Shown piece by piece: positions 7,117 through 15,249 of a stretch of DNA of 42,130 nt. The position numbers and the translations under genes are program-made. The notes under the pieces are model-generated. The model worked only from the letters and a program-made list of their open reading frames with translations, did not search any database and was not told the DNA's origin. Position 1 is the first letter of the stretch. Every line of letters starts with the position of its first letter. Origin of the DNA: Oscillospiraceae bacterium (GTDB lineage: Bacteria > Bacillota > Clostridia > Oscillospirales > Oscillospiraceae); the NCBI GenBank assembly GCA_017538965.1, contig JAFYHU010000082.1:1-42130 (forward strand), written 5' to 3'.

Positions 7117-7175
7117 AACCAACTGCATACATCTCAAGCCCCGTGTAGGAAAGAGCTGTATGCAGCTGGTTTTGT
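7117..7175. terminator. Bidirectional terminator
   Basis: AACCAACTGCATACA (7117-7131) and TGTATGCAGCTGGTT (7157-7171) pair at 14 of 15 positions. T-rich sequence follows on both strands (TTTTG on plus, TTTTTCTTT on minus). It ends the metal-import operon from the left and the small membrane-protein gene from the right. Confidence 0.7.
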
Positions 7176-7218
7176 GATGAGTATTTTATCCGGTGAATGC
7201 TATGTGCCGGCTATGGTT

Positions 7219-7467
7219 TCAGGCACCTAAAACATCGAGCGTTCTGAGGTTTTCCCATTCCCGGGAATCAAAGTGCGTGTACTCCCGTGTATTGCGATTG
7301 TTGTCGGTGAGCATAGCAGTGACATGGGGATTTTCATTGGTGTCAGCCTTGGGCGCAAATACCGCCACAACGCACACGACAGCCAGGAGGCCGATCATCA
7401 TAGCAGCTAGCACCACAAAGGTGACGATCTTTTTTACTGCAAAGTATGTAAGAATAGCTCTGAACAT
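7219..7467 (-). CDS. Single-pass membrane protein (82 aa)
   Basis: This is a small protein with one strong transmembrane helix at about residues 11-36 (VTFVVLAAMMIGLLAVVCVV region) and a polar C-terminal tail of about 45 residues rich in Asn, Thr and Asp. AAAGGAGATAATAAAA before the ATG is a strong ribosome binding site. It stands alone between the primase-operon terminator and a bidirectional terminator. The 5' region (7468-7625) holds only weak promoter-like pairs. No family was recognised. Confidence 0.65.
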   Translation of the reverse strand: MFRAILTYFAVKKIVTFVVLAAMMIGLLAVVCVVAVFAPKADTNENPHVTAMLTDNNRNTREYTHFDSREWENLRTLDVLGA

Positions 7468-7625
7468 TTTTATTATCTCCTTTATATGTCAGCTTTTTAT
7501 TTTCTCTTTTCTGTACCTCTCAAGTACGGGCTAAGAGTAGCATAGGAAATGTCACAGAAGACACACAGAGATCAAGACCAAATGTGAGAATCATAATTCT
7601 TGAGTACTGTAGGCTTCCATAATAT

Positions 7626-7661
7626 CAAAAAACAGCGGCAGGAGTTGAACCCCTGCCGCTG
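7626..7661 (-). terminator. Terminator of the DNA-metabolism operon
   Basis: On the minus strand CAGCGGCAGG and CCTGCCGCTG form a ten-bp stem followed by TTTTTTG, just after the primase stop. The loop and inner stem read GGGGTTCAACTCC, which resembles a tRNA T-arm; see the findings. Confidence 0.85.
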
Positions 7662-7665
7662 TCGC

Positions 7666-8715
7666 TTAGTTTGCACGTTGCTTGTGGAGAAGACTCTCCC
7701 AGATGTAGTCGTCGAGACCCTTGTAGCGCGGGTCCCAGAGATAGGTGCTGTATGTGAGATCCAGCTTATCCAGCAGAGCGTACAGTGCCGCGTACCCGGT
7801 CTGCACATGATAGTTCGATGTGTAGTCCATATCGAAGGCGGTCTTGATGCCCTCCAGACCGTGATTACGCTGCAAATCCAAAAGCGCCTCCGAGAGCTGG
7901 CTGAGCCCGTTCACGCCGGGGACAGCCAGCACAGATAGCCCGGTGAGCGCATGAATCACGTCGGCCTTCATGGGGCCTTCCGTGAGGATCAGCGTTTCTG
8001 TGGCAGGCCCGGCCAGATGCGTCCAGCATTCTGCACCGCAGCCGTCCTTCTCTCCCATGCTGGAAACCCAGCGGAACTTACGTTTCACGGAGTTGTCCTT
8101 TCTGAGCTGGAGACCCTGGATCTGCCCGCAGACGTTGCGCACGGGGATCAGGATCCCGCGGGGGAGACCCGTAAGAGCCCAATTCCCGTCTGCCGTGCGA
8201 AAGAAGCCCGGGACCCCGGCCAGGTAGCAGCCCTGATCCAGGAGCTGTTTGGCGATCGCCGTATGCCCCATGACAGGCGTTGTCCTGTACCGAAGCCGCG
8301 TAATCTCTTCCTCGGACAGACCGCGGGACAAGAGATTCTCTTTATGATCCTGTGAGAGCGTCAGAAGATTCAACAGAGCGGAGTAAGTCGTGTGCCGTGT
8401 TGCCACATCGGTGAGGGGACAGTCCTCCGGCTCCGGCAGAACATAGCTGCTGTGAAAGCCAGCACCGAGCTTTTCGACGAGTGCGGCCTTGACCTGCGCT
8501 CTGGGCGTACCGGTATAGAGCGAATACAGATCGAAGATGCCGCCGGCTTCTCCGCAGCGCGGGCAGCGGAACACGTCCTTCTGCAGGTTGATGTTCATGT
8601 GCCGATCCCTGCCGCTGTCACAGCATGGGCAGGGGATATAGTAGGACAGACGCCCGGCCGGCGCCGGAGGCAAGCCAAGCAGACGGATCACGTCCGAAAT
8701 CGAATAGCTTTCCAT
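7666..8715 (-). CDS. Zinc-finger/Toprim primase-like protein
   Basis: The 349 aa protein has an N-terminal zinc finger of the CHC2 type (CPCC near 29-32 and CPRC near 51-54) of the kind that begins DnaG-type primases. A Toprim-like region follows: LILTEGPMKADVIHAL gives the catalytic Glu, and AFDMDYTSN gives an acidic DxD pair. The central segment has GILIPVRNVCGQIQGLQLR, typical of mobile-element primases with DUF3854-type Toprim folds. It is the last gene of the leftward operon with a RecD-like helicase and a YqaJ nuclease. It probably primes replication of an element or supports recombination-dependent replication. It is shorter than chromosomal DnaG and lacks the helicase-binding C-terminus. 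Confidence 0.8.
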   Translation of the reverse strand: MESYSISDVIRLLGLPPAPAGRLSYYIPCPCCDSGRDRHMNINLQKDVFRCPRCGEAGGIFDLYSLYTGTPRAQVKAALVEKLGAGFHSSYVLPEPEDCPLTDVATRHTTYSALLNLLTLSQDHKENLLSRGLSEEEITRLRYRTTPVMGHTAIAKQLLDQGCYLAGVPGFFRTADGNWALTGLPRGILIPVRNVCGQIQGLQLRKDNSVKRKFRWVSSMGEKDGCGAECWTHLAGPATETLILTEGPMKADVIHALTGLSVLAVPGVNGLSQLSEALLDLQRNHGLEGIKTAFDMDYTSNYHVQTGYAALYALLDKLDLTYSTYLWDPRYKGLDDYIWESLLHKQRAN

Positions 8716-8759
8716 GTTTTATCCTTCCCGGGGATGGCAGAGAGCCATCCCCATATTCT

Positions 8760-9485
8760 TTATGCGCATTCGTTCAGGGCGCTTTCACAGATGAGCTTCG
8801 CCGCCGCGGAGATCTCCTCGGAGTGCGTATACTTGTTGGCAAGCCAGACAAGAGACTTCGGATCGAGGGACACCAGATCGCCCAGCGTCTTGCCGCTGAA
8901 CTTCTTAATGGGGCAGGGCAGACGCATGGCGGCTTCCAGCTTTTCCTCCGGCGTCAGCTCGCGGGGAGCGGGAGGGGGAGGTGGTACGACAGGAGCGGCA
9001 GGTCTTGTATGAGCAGATTCCTCAGGCACGGGATCAGTCACCAGATCCATCGTGAACTCGTCCGGGGCGGTGCTGCTGAAGTCCTCACCCGCGGCGGAGA
9101 ACTGGAGGCCGAAGCCCGCGTTGCGCAGCGCAATGCCGACAGCTGCCGTCTGCGCCCACTCACGCGGGGAGACAGAGGGCTTGTCCTGGCAGCGCCCGCG
9201 GGAAGCGGTCGCCTCGGCAAGATAGCACTCCACGGGATCCCTGTAGTTCGGGTACACGCGGGCTTTTGCCACAAAGCAGTCATGGCCTTGCGTCACCTCA
9301 ACGGAGATCTTTCCTTCGGGATAGCGGAGACGAAACCACGCCATCTGGATCATCACGGGCAGCCGCTTGCGGGTCTGGCCGGTGCCGAGATCGGTATAGT
9401 CCACCGCAAAGGGCCTCGGATCGAAGCCCTCGACGGCGTTGATCTGCTCAAGGACGGATGTATCGACAGTCTGATCCTGATTCAT
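8760..9485 (-). CDS. Putative ssDNA-annealing/recombination protein (241 aa)
   Basis: The protein is unrecognised by name. The core AWFRLRYPEGKISVEV, then ARVYPN, then SPREWAQTAAVGIALRNAGFG (about 45-130) resembles the beta-strand plus ETxAxGRALxxxGF pattern of Rad52/DdrA-like annealing proteins. The second half is a Pro-rich linker (APVVPPPPPAP) and a C-terminal region (about 195-241) with KKFSGKTLGDL and VWLANKYTHSEE. The start overlaps the previous stop as ATGA. Operon neighbours are a YqaJ exonuclease and a RecD-like helicase, and exonuclease plus annealase is a common phage pairing. The assignment rests on pattern and context only. Confidence 0.55.
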   Translation of the reverse strand: MNQDQTVDTSVLEQINAVEGFDPRPFAVDYTDLGTGQTRKRLPVMIQMAWFRLRYPEGKISVEVTQGHDCFVAKARVYPNYRDPVECYLAEATASRGRCQDKPSVSPREWAQTAAVGIALRNAGFGLQFSAAGEDFSSTAPDEFTMDLVTDPVPEESAHTRPAAPVVPPPPPAPRELTPEEKLEAAMRLPCPIKKFSGKTLGDLVSLDPKSLVWLANKYTHSEEISAAAKLICESALNECA

Positions 9486-9940
9486 GACAGAACCTCCTCA
9501 ATATTGATGTAGCTTGTACGGTAGCTGACCCAGACAGGGAGCACCGTGTTGATCATTTCCTGGACGGATTTCCGGTAAAGCTCCGGCGTCCCGGCGTTGA
9601 AGCTCTGAAAACGGCGGCACTGATCGTTGAAAACCGCCTCCAGAGATTTGAGCGCAGTCGCGCGCTGCTGCACCTTCTGTTCGTCACCCTTCGGGCCGAA
9701 GCGCCGTTCGACGAGAAGCGCGCGGAAGCTCGCGATGACCAGCTGGTAGTGGTAACCGATGGCGCCGAGCTCCGTGGTGACCGGCGCCGTGCGGCAATAG
9801 GCCTGCATCAGCTCCAGCGTGGCGATGCGGTAGTTGAGCTCCTGAAAGGCCAGAAGCTCCTGCTGCTTCAGTGAGCCGTCGCTGATCTTTTTGAGCAGTC
9901 CTTCCTGATACTGCTTATACTGACCGAGTACAGTTGCCAT
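9482..9940 (-). CDS. Helical protein of the recombination operon (152 aa)
   Basis: The start is the ATG at 9940 (MATVLGQYKQYQEG), preceded by AAGGGAG at proper spacing; an ATG at 9958 overlaps the helicase gene and is less likely. The sequence is mostly amphipathic helix with heptad-like spacing (for example ELLAFQELNYRIATLELMQAY) and no enzymatic motif. Its stop overlaps the next start (ATGA). No family was recognised. It may be a structural or accessory subunit of the recombination genes around it. Confidence 0.7.
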   Translation of the reverse strand: MATVLGQYKQYQEGLLKKISDGSLKQQELLAFQELNYRIATLELMQAYCRTAPVTTELGAIGYHYQLVIASFRALLVERRFGPKGDEQKVQQRATALKSLEAVFNDQCRRFQSFNAGTPELYRKSVQEMINTVLPVWVSYRTSYINIEEVLS

Positions 9941-9954
9941 ATTGGGTACTCCCT

Positions 9955-12132
9955 TCATTCTTTACTGAGGGCCTGCAGCCGGTGGGCAAGGCAGGTGCCT
10001 CGTTTTTCTGTGTCTGTTTTCTTGATCGCAATGCAGAGAGCCTTTCGCTCGCCGACGAGTATGACCCGGTCCTTGCCGCGCGTGATGGCGGTATAGACGA
10101 GCGGCCTTGTCAGCATGAGCGAGTGCGCGCACTGCAGATTGATGATGACAGAGCGGTATTCACTGCCCTGAGATTTGTGTATCGTCGTCGCGTAGCCCAG
10201 ATCCAGCATTTCAAGGTCGGTCGAGTCGTATTCCTTGACCCGCCCGTCCCCAAAGTCCACATGGACGCAGACGTCGTTTGCGGTTTTGGTAATACCGGTA
10301 ATGGTGCCGATATCTCCGTTGCTCACATCGTCGTGGTTTCGGGTCTGCATGACCTTGTCACCCTGGCGGAAGAGCTTCTTGCCGCAAACTGCCTCTACCT
10401 TATAAGAAGCCTTCGGATTCACGGAATCTCGCAAAACTTCGTTTAAGGCATTGACGCCGGTCTCTGTTTTCTGCCGGAAAGGGGAGAGCAGCGCGACGTT
10501 ATCCACGCCGTAACGCTGTACCTCCTGCAGATAGAGCTCCTTGATCCGTTCGGCAGACTCGGTCAGACTTGCTGACTGGTGAAACTGAAAGTCCGGGCCG
10601 TACTCCAGACTGAGTGTGCCGTGGCGGATGAGCTTGGCATTGACGGCGATCCGGCTGCCCGCGTTCTGTCGGAAGACCCGGTCGAGCCGCACAACGGGGA
10701 TGAGGCCGCTTGCCAGCAGTTCGCTCAGTACAGCGCCGGGGCCGACCGAGGGGAGCTGGTCTGCGTCACCGATCAGGATGAGCTGGCTGCTGCCCGGCAC
10801 CGCCTTGAAAAGGTGCAGGGCGAGATGGTTATCCAGCATGGACACCTCGTCGGCAAGGATCAGGTCTGCCTCCAACGCTTCCACACCGCCGAAGTATCCG
10901 CCGTCAAAGGCGAGTAACCCCAATGCCTTGTGGACAGTGGAGGAAGGCTCGCCGGTGGATTGCTCCATGCGCCGGGCGGCGCGTCCGGTGGGGGCGCAGC
11001 AGATAATGTTGTTTCTCGGATGCTTCCGCTTGTAGATGTCGAGTATGGCCCGCTGGATCATGGTTTTGCCGGTACCGGGGCCGCCGGTGATAATGCTGAG
11101 CGTGTGAGTGAGCGCCATCTTGACTGCTTCCCGCTGCTCAGGCGCAAAGCGCACGCGCAGCGCGCGCTCCTCGGCGTCGATCTCCTGATCCAGATCCTCA
11201 TACTCATATTGGCATGCAGACTGGAGCAGGCGATGAATATGAGTTGCGAGAGATGCTTCACTCTGGGCGTTGGACACCCGGTAGACCATCCCCAGGTAGG
11301 AGACAAGATCGCCCTCGGATACAAGACGCGCGGCGCGGTTTGCGAGCATTTCTTCGGTGAGCTCCGGCGTCTCCAGGAGTTTTGAACAGCTCTTGATGAA
11401 GGCGTGCTTTTCCATACAGAGGTGACCGCGGCTTTCGGCTTCGGTCAGGGCATACAGGAGGGCAGCGTCCACCCGTTCCGTGGAGAGAGGTGTGAAGCCG
11501 ACGCTCGATGCGATCCTGTCCGCCGTCTTGAAGCCGATCCCCGCCAGCTCACAGAGCTGGTACGGATGCTCCTTGACGATAGACATGGCCTCCTTGCCGT
11601 ACTCCTTGTAGAGCTTCACAGCGCGGTTTGCTGTGATCCCGTAGGGCGTGAGAAAGGCGACGACATCGCGTGCCGCCCGGTTGGCAAGATACGAGTCACA
11701 GATCTTCGTGAGGCGGGTCTGGCTGATACCCGGGATCCCGAGAAGCTTGTCCGGCTCCTTGTCCAGAACCTCCAGCGCCAGGTTTCCGTAGGCGTCATAG
11801 ATCTTCTCCGCGATCCTTGGGCCGATCCCCTTGATCTGACCGGAGCTGAGGTACCCGATAATGCCTTCCCGGCTGGGGATGATGACCTCGTCATAGCTGT
11901 CCACCTCAAACTGGGTGCCGTGTTTGGTATTGCGGGACCAGTGGCCCTTCATGTTATAGCGCAGGTGATTGGAGACGGGCAGAAAGTAGCCGACGGCCTT
12001 GAACTGGGGGAGGATGCTGCCGCTGCTGTCCCGGACGATCTCACAGGGACGGTAGACCGCCACCATGTAGCTGCCGGCACTGGCGGCGTGAGCATCTTTG
12101 GGATAGAGGAGCTTTTCAAACTGGCAGAGCAT
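9955..12132 (-). CDS. RecD2-like DNA helicase
   Basis: This is a superfamily 1B 5'-3' helicase of the RecD2 type. The start is the ATG at 12132 after AAGGAGG, giving 725 aa; a longer open frame upstream runs through the preceding gene. Helix-hairpin-helix repeats lie at about 100-140 (GQIKGIGPRIAEKI, LLGIPGISQTRL) and again at GIGFKTADRIASS. Walker A is GGPGTGKT (350-357), motif II is ADEVSML, motif III is IGDADQLPSVGPG, and the C-terminal motif is GYATTIHKSQGSEY. The N-terminal 90 residues diverge from standard RecD2. It sits between a zinc-ribbon gene and two unrecognised genes. It probably unwinds DNA for the nuclease and primase partners. A second RecD2 is at 38040. Confidence 0.9.
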   Translation of the reverse strand: MLCQFEKLLYPKDAHAASAGSYMVAVYRPCEIVRDSSGSILPQFKAVGYFLPVSNHLRYNMKGHWSRNTKHGTQFEVDSYDEVIIPSREGIIGYLSSGQIKGIGPRIAEKIYDAYGNLALEVLDKEPDKLLGIPGISQTRLTKICDSYLANRAARDVVAFLTPYGITANRAVKLYKEYGKEAMSIVKEHPYQLCELAGIGFKTADRIASSVGFTPLSTERVDAALLYALTEAESRGHLCMEKHAFIKSCSKLLETPELTEEMLANRAARLVSEGDLVSYLGMVYRVSNAQSEASLATHIHRLLQSACQYEYEDLDQEIDAEERALRVRFAPEQREAVKMALTHTLSIITGGPGTGKTMIQRAILDIYKRKHPRNNIICCAPTGRAARRMEQSTGEPSSTVHKALGLLAFDGGYFGGVEALEADLILADEVSMLDNHLALHLFKAVPGSSQLILIGDADQLPSVGPGAVLSELLASGLIPVVRLDRVFRQNAGSRIAVNAKLIRHGTLSLEYGPDFQFHQSASLTESAERIKELYLQEVQRYGVDNVALLSPFRQKTETGVNALNEVLRDSVNPKASYKVEAVCGKKLFRQGDKVMQTRNHDDVSNGDIGTITGITKTANDVCVHVDFGDGRVKEYDSTDLEMLDLGYATTIHKSQGSEYRSVIINLQCAHSLMLTRPLVYTAITRGKDRVILVGERKALCIAIKKTDTEKRGTCLAHRLQALSKE

Positions 12133-12142
12133 AGGCGCCTCC

Positions 12143-12802
12143 TTATGCGGACGGAACGAGCACCTTGCGCGTCTTCGGCACAAAATACTCTTCGGTTTCC
12201 ACCGTGCAGGTGCGGGCAAGCTCCAGAGCCTCCGCCACCATGGCGTCGGCGAGCTGATCCAGCTCCTGAACCAGTTTGACGCGCTCCCGAAGCTGAACAA
12301 GGCTCCAGTCCTCAAAGTCTTCGCCGTCGTCTGTACCGCGGCCGGGATAAATGCTGATCTCCATGGGCGGTGTGGTGTAATCCACCCGGCTGTGACTGCC
12401 GCAGCGGCCGCACACATCCCCGGATTCGGAGATACTCTTGTAGTTTCGCTGGCCGCATTCCCGGCAGTAGGACTTGTAGCCGGACGGCTTTTGACAGCCC
12501 TGGTATAAGACCAGATATCCGCCGCTGCGTCCGTTCATGCCCACCTGCCAGAGATAGTCATGCTCCATACCGAAACGGGTACGCAGATCCTGCATGGCCT
12601 CCTGAAACTCGAATGTGTCCAGCATATCCAGAAGCTTCTCCACAATCCCGGCGCTCAGACCGAGTCTGTCTACCTTGAGATTGCAGGCATAGCTCGTGGC
12701 CTGGTTCCAGGAATTCATCGTGGGATAGCGGAAATGATTCTCCAGATAGGCGGTCATATCTGCCCGGGAGCGCAGATCCACGGGTGTGTAAAATTTCTTC
12801 AT
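12143..12802 (-). CDS. Zinc-ribbon protein (219 aa)
   Basis: A four-cysteine zinc ribbon (CREC near 114-117 and CGRC near 131-134) sits in the middle of an otherwise unrecognised protein. The N-terminal 100 residues are helical and include MKKFYTPVDLRSRADMTAYLENHF; the C-terminal 50 are helical and acidic. AGAAGGGAATCAGAC precedes the ATG. It lies between the YqaJ nuclease (15-base gap) and the RecD-like helicase (10-base gap). A nucleic-acid-binding adaptor is plausible but not shown. Confidence 0.7.
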   Translation of the reverse strand: MKKFYTPVDLRSRADMTAYLENHFRYPTMNSWNQATSYACNLKVDRLGLSAGIVEKLLDMLDTFEFQEAMQDLRTRFGMEHDYLWQVGMNGRSGGYLVLYQGCQKPSGYKSYCRECGQRNYKSISESGDVCGRCGSHSRVDYTTPPMEISIYPGRGTDDGEDFEDWSLVQLRERVKLVQELDQLADAMVAEALELARTCTVETEEYFVPKTRKVLVPSA

Positions 12803-12817
12803 GTCTGATTCCCTTCT

Positions 12818-13855
12818 TTATTTCGCCTCCGCTGATACACGCAGCTTGCGGCTGTTGGAGGTCGAAACGACCTCGTCATAGATAAGCGGGTACTTTTTCT
12901 TCAGCTCCGTGCTGCTGACCCGCCTGGAGGATTTCGTCACAAAGTCTATGAGGAGCTTGTCTGTTGTGGTCTCAAGGACCCCATGCTCATGCTCCTTCAT
13001 AAGCTCCGCAATGCGTACCGTGTGCGCCTTCATCTGCTCCTCGTAGCGCTTGATCTCCGCCTGACAGGCGTCGATATCCTTCTGCAGGGACAGAATCTTG
13101 CGCAGGGAGGGCTCGCATTTCTTCGGCAGCTCCACCGTCGGCAGCGTCGGATCGCTCGCCTGATAGATCCGGGCGAGGGATTCGAGCGCCAGCTTCGAGG
13201 GGATGCCGGACATGGTGGGCGGCTTGTCATGCTTGAGGCTCCAGATCCACTGATCCAGCTTCTCGAAGATCATGTCCTCCTTTGCCATATCCCGCGTGAT
13301 CTCGGGCGTGGCGATATCGTTGTCGGGGTTGTTGCCCCAGACCGCCGAAAACGCCCCGATATTCACATCGGCAACGGAGAGATAAAAGCGAAGCTGCATC
13401 TCGTAGTAAAGGGGGAAGCCGCCGTCGTCCCAGTCTGAGGCATGGCGGTAGGTGGTGCTTTTGCATTCCAGGATGCCGGGCTCACCGTCGGAGGCACGCT
13501 CGAAGCGCCGGTCGAAGTCTGCCAGTGCGTAGGGGTGATCCGAGTGCTGATACATGTAGGTGTCGTCATAGACACGGTTGCCGGATTTCACCTCATAGAA
13601 GTGAGCGGCGATAGGCTCCAGAAGATGACCCATCTCCAGCTGCAGGGCGTTTGCCTTGACGGCGGGCTTCATACGGCCTTTTTTGATCATCCAGAGCTCC
13701 AGCGGCGTTGTCCAGGGCGAGATACCGAAGATCGTGGCGACATCGCTGCCGCCGACGGTGTACTCGATGTCTCCCTTGGGGCCGTGGGCGCGGCATTCAA
13801 GCCAGCGATCGTTGCTCATGCCCGCGGTATCGCAGAGAATGATAGGGGAGGCCAT
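12818..13855 (-). CDS. YqaJ/lambda-exonuclease-type recombinase nuclease
   Basis: This is a 345 aa PD-(D/E)XK exonuclease of the YqaJ family, which resects dsDNA ends for single-strand annealing. Signatures are GGSDVATIFGISPW (about 36-48), GHLLEP with E80, LADFDRRF with D113, the catalytic ILECKSTT (E130, K132) and EMQLRFYL with Q154. The C-terminal 130 residues form a helical, coiled-coil-like region (LQKDIDACQAEIKRYEEQMK). The start overlaps the upstream gene's stop (TGATGG). The annealing partner may be the 241 aa protein in the same operon. Confidence 0.88.
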   Translation of the reverse strand: MASPIILCDTAGMSNDRWLECRAHGPKGDIEYTVGGSDVATIFGISPWTTPLELWMIKKGRMKPAVKANALQLEMGHLLEPIAAHFYEVKSGNRVYDDTYMYQHSDHPYALADFDRRFERASDGEPGILECKSTTYRHASDWDDGGFPLYYEMQLRFYLSVADVNIGAFSAVWGNNPDNDIATPEITRDMAKEDMIFEKLDQWIWSLKHDKPPTMSGIPSKLALESLARIYQASDPTLPTVELPKKCEPSLRKILSLQKDIDACQAEIKRYEEQMKAHTVRIAELMKEHEHGVLETTTDKLLIDFVTKSSRRVSSTELKKKYPLIYDEVVSTSNSRKLRVSAEAK

Positions 13856-14994
13856 CAGTATTCCACCGCCTTTGCCAGATCGTATTCATTCCAGTTGAGC
13901 GTCAAGGCTCTGGCCATGTTTTCCTCAAGGGCGAGGAGCTTGCTCTCGGGGGCGCCGGAGGTCTTCATGATGAAGGGGATCTCCTGCATGGCGAGAAACA
14001 CATCATGGGCCGTGGCAGCACCGCCGCCGTAGGTCATCTCATACATGGCGATGGCCTCAACAGCAGCCTTCTTCGGCATACTGAGCTTTTTGCAGACGCG
14101 GGTCATGGCGTTGACGGGGTAATCCAGCTCTACCTCCAGCAGGTGCTGGAGTCTGGACATGGACTCCCCAAACTGGGCGAAGAGCTGATCCAGCGCTGCG
14201 TCGAAATCTGCGATGCTGGACTTATGCCGGTGATCCACCGCGACGCAGCTCCCAATATGGATCGGATGCTGACTGCCGATGAGCAGGGCCGAGACCTTGG
14301 CGGACGCGATGCCGGTATCCGAGGTGAGAAACCGGATGCCGGGCGTCAGACGTGAGGCCATGGCGCTTTTGCCCTTGGCGTCCAGGAGCTTCGTATAGGT
14401 GCCGATAAGATCGTCCTTCTGATCCGGCAGCTCCCAGGAGGCGCTTGTGATGGCATGATCGCTGTATCCGGCGTCAAAGACATTGCCGGGAAAGCGTTCA
14501 TCCAGCTTGGCCTGGAGGGTACCGAGAAGCAGGTCGATGGGGAGAATGGCGTAATCTGATTCGTCGCCGGAATGGACTGCGGAGATCTTTTCGTCCCGAA
14601 CCAGGACAAGGGCTTCGGAGCGAAAATGGCTGAGGAAGGTGTTGAGGACCTGGGCAAGCTCGGTTTTTGTGAGCTTGTTGAGACCCGAGCCGCTGACCTT
14701 CGCGCGGTCGAGAAGGCTCTTGTATGCGGTTTCACGTACGGGGTAGAGCTTCTGGTCAAAGCGGATGGCGAGACCGAGATTGTTGAAGCTGTCCTCCACG
14801 GCCTCCGAGCTGACGCCGGGGGCGAACTCCTTGAGCGCGGGGTAGCAGGAGGAATTGTGATTCAGCGGCTCCACATGGAGCTGATTGACTGCGCAATGGC
14901 TCCACTGGCTGCGGGAACTGACCTGCTGCTGATAACCGAAGAGCTCGTTGTAACTGGTGAAGGTGGCGGAGAAGGTGTCCTGACAATTCTGCAT
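13855..14994 (-). CDS. Unrecognised phage/plasmid-type protein, first gene of operon (379 aa)
   Basis: This is the first gene after the attenuator leader, with GAAAGGAGCATTCATC before the ATG. The 379 aa product has alternating beta and helical segments such as EALVLVRDEKISAVHSGD and the acidic ESDYAILPI, a domain with SALLIGSQHPIHIGSCVAVDH, and a helical C-terminus. The layout is reminiscent of DUF932-type phage/plasmid proteins, but I cannot confirm that. No catalytic motif stands out. It is translationally coupled to the YqaJ nuclease, which suggests a role in element replication or recombination. Confidence 0.65.
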   Translation of the reverse strand: MQNCQDTFSATFTSYNELFGYQQQVSSRSQWSHCAVNQLHVEPLNHNSSCYPALKEFAPGVSSEAVEDSFNNLGLAIRFDQKLYPVRETAYKSLLDRAKVSGSGLNKLTKTELAQVLNTFLSHFRSEALVLVRDEKISAVHSGDESDYAILPIDLLLGTLQAKLDERFPGNVFDAGYSDHAITSASWELPDQKDDLIGTYTKLLDAKGKSAMASRLTPGIRFLTSDTGIASAKVSALLIGSQHPIHIGSCVAVDHRHKSSIADFDAALDQLFAQFGESMSRLQHLLEVELDYPVNAMTRVCKKLSMPKKAAVEAIAMYEMTYGGGAATAHDVFLAMQEIPFIMKTSGAPESKLLALEENMARALTLNWNEYDLAKAVEY

Positions 14995-15043
14995 GATGAA
15001 TGCTCCTTTCTGAATTCCGGCGGCTCAGCCGTCTGAGTGTGAA

Positions 15044-15078
15044 TAACAAAAGCCGGCAATCTGAGAGACTGTCGGCTT
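15044..15078 (-). terminator. Second hairpin in the operon 1 leader
   Basis: AAGCCGACA (15078-15070) pairs with TGCCGGCTT (15058-15050) on the minus strand, followed by TTGTTATT. The loop contains CAGTCTCTC again, the core of the conserved leader element upstream. It may be a second attenuator or a binding hairpin for the same regulator. Confidence 0.5.
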
Positions 15079-15100
15079 CATGTCCGGTATGACGGGAAAC

Positions 15101-15137
15101 AAAAAAGTGCCATTTACCCATAAAGGCAAATGACACT
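15101..15137 (-). terminator. Leader attenuator of operon 1
   Basis: On the minus strand AGTGTCATTT (15137-15128) pairs with AAATGGCACT (15115-15106), followed directly by six T. It lies between the promoter at 15219-15191 and the first gene at 14994, so full transcription needs read-through or antitermination. An almost identical hairpin with the same flanking motif precedes the SSB operon at 26711-26748. Confidence 0.75.
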
Positions 15138-15138
15138 A

Positions 15139-15154
15139 TGAGACGAGAGACTGA
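15139..15154 (-). promoter_or_regulatory. Conserved leader element, copy 1
   Basis: TCAGTCTCTCGTCTCA on the minus strand contains a direct repeat of GTCTC with a seven-base period. The same 16 bases occur at 26750-26765, in both cases one base before the attenuator stem. It is a candidate RNA or DNA target for a shared regulator. Confidence 0.6.
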
Positions 15155-15190
15155 TGTTTGCTCACGGCAAACCGGAAACTGTACAGCTTG

Positions 15191-15219
15191 AGTTTACCAG
15201 AAAGGGGCAGGAGAGTCAA
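15191..15219 (-). promoter_or_regulatory. Promoter of operon 1
   Basis: TTGACT (15219-15214), a 17-bp spacer and TAAACT (15196-15191) on the minus strand. The -35 is preceded by TGAAAT, as in the SSB-operon promoter. ACAGTTTCC lies just downstream in both. Confidence 0.75.
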
Positions 15220-15249
15220 ATTTCAGGGGGTTTACCGAAGCAGTAACGC

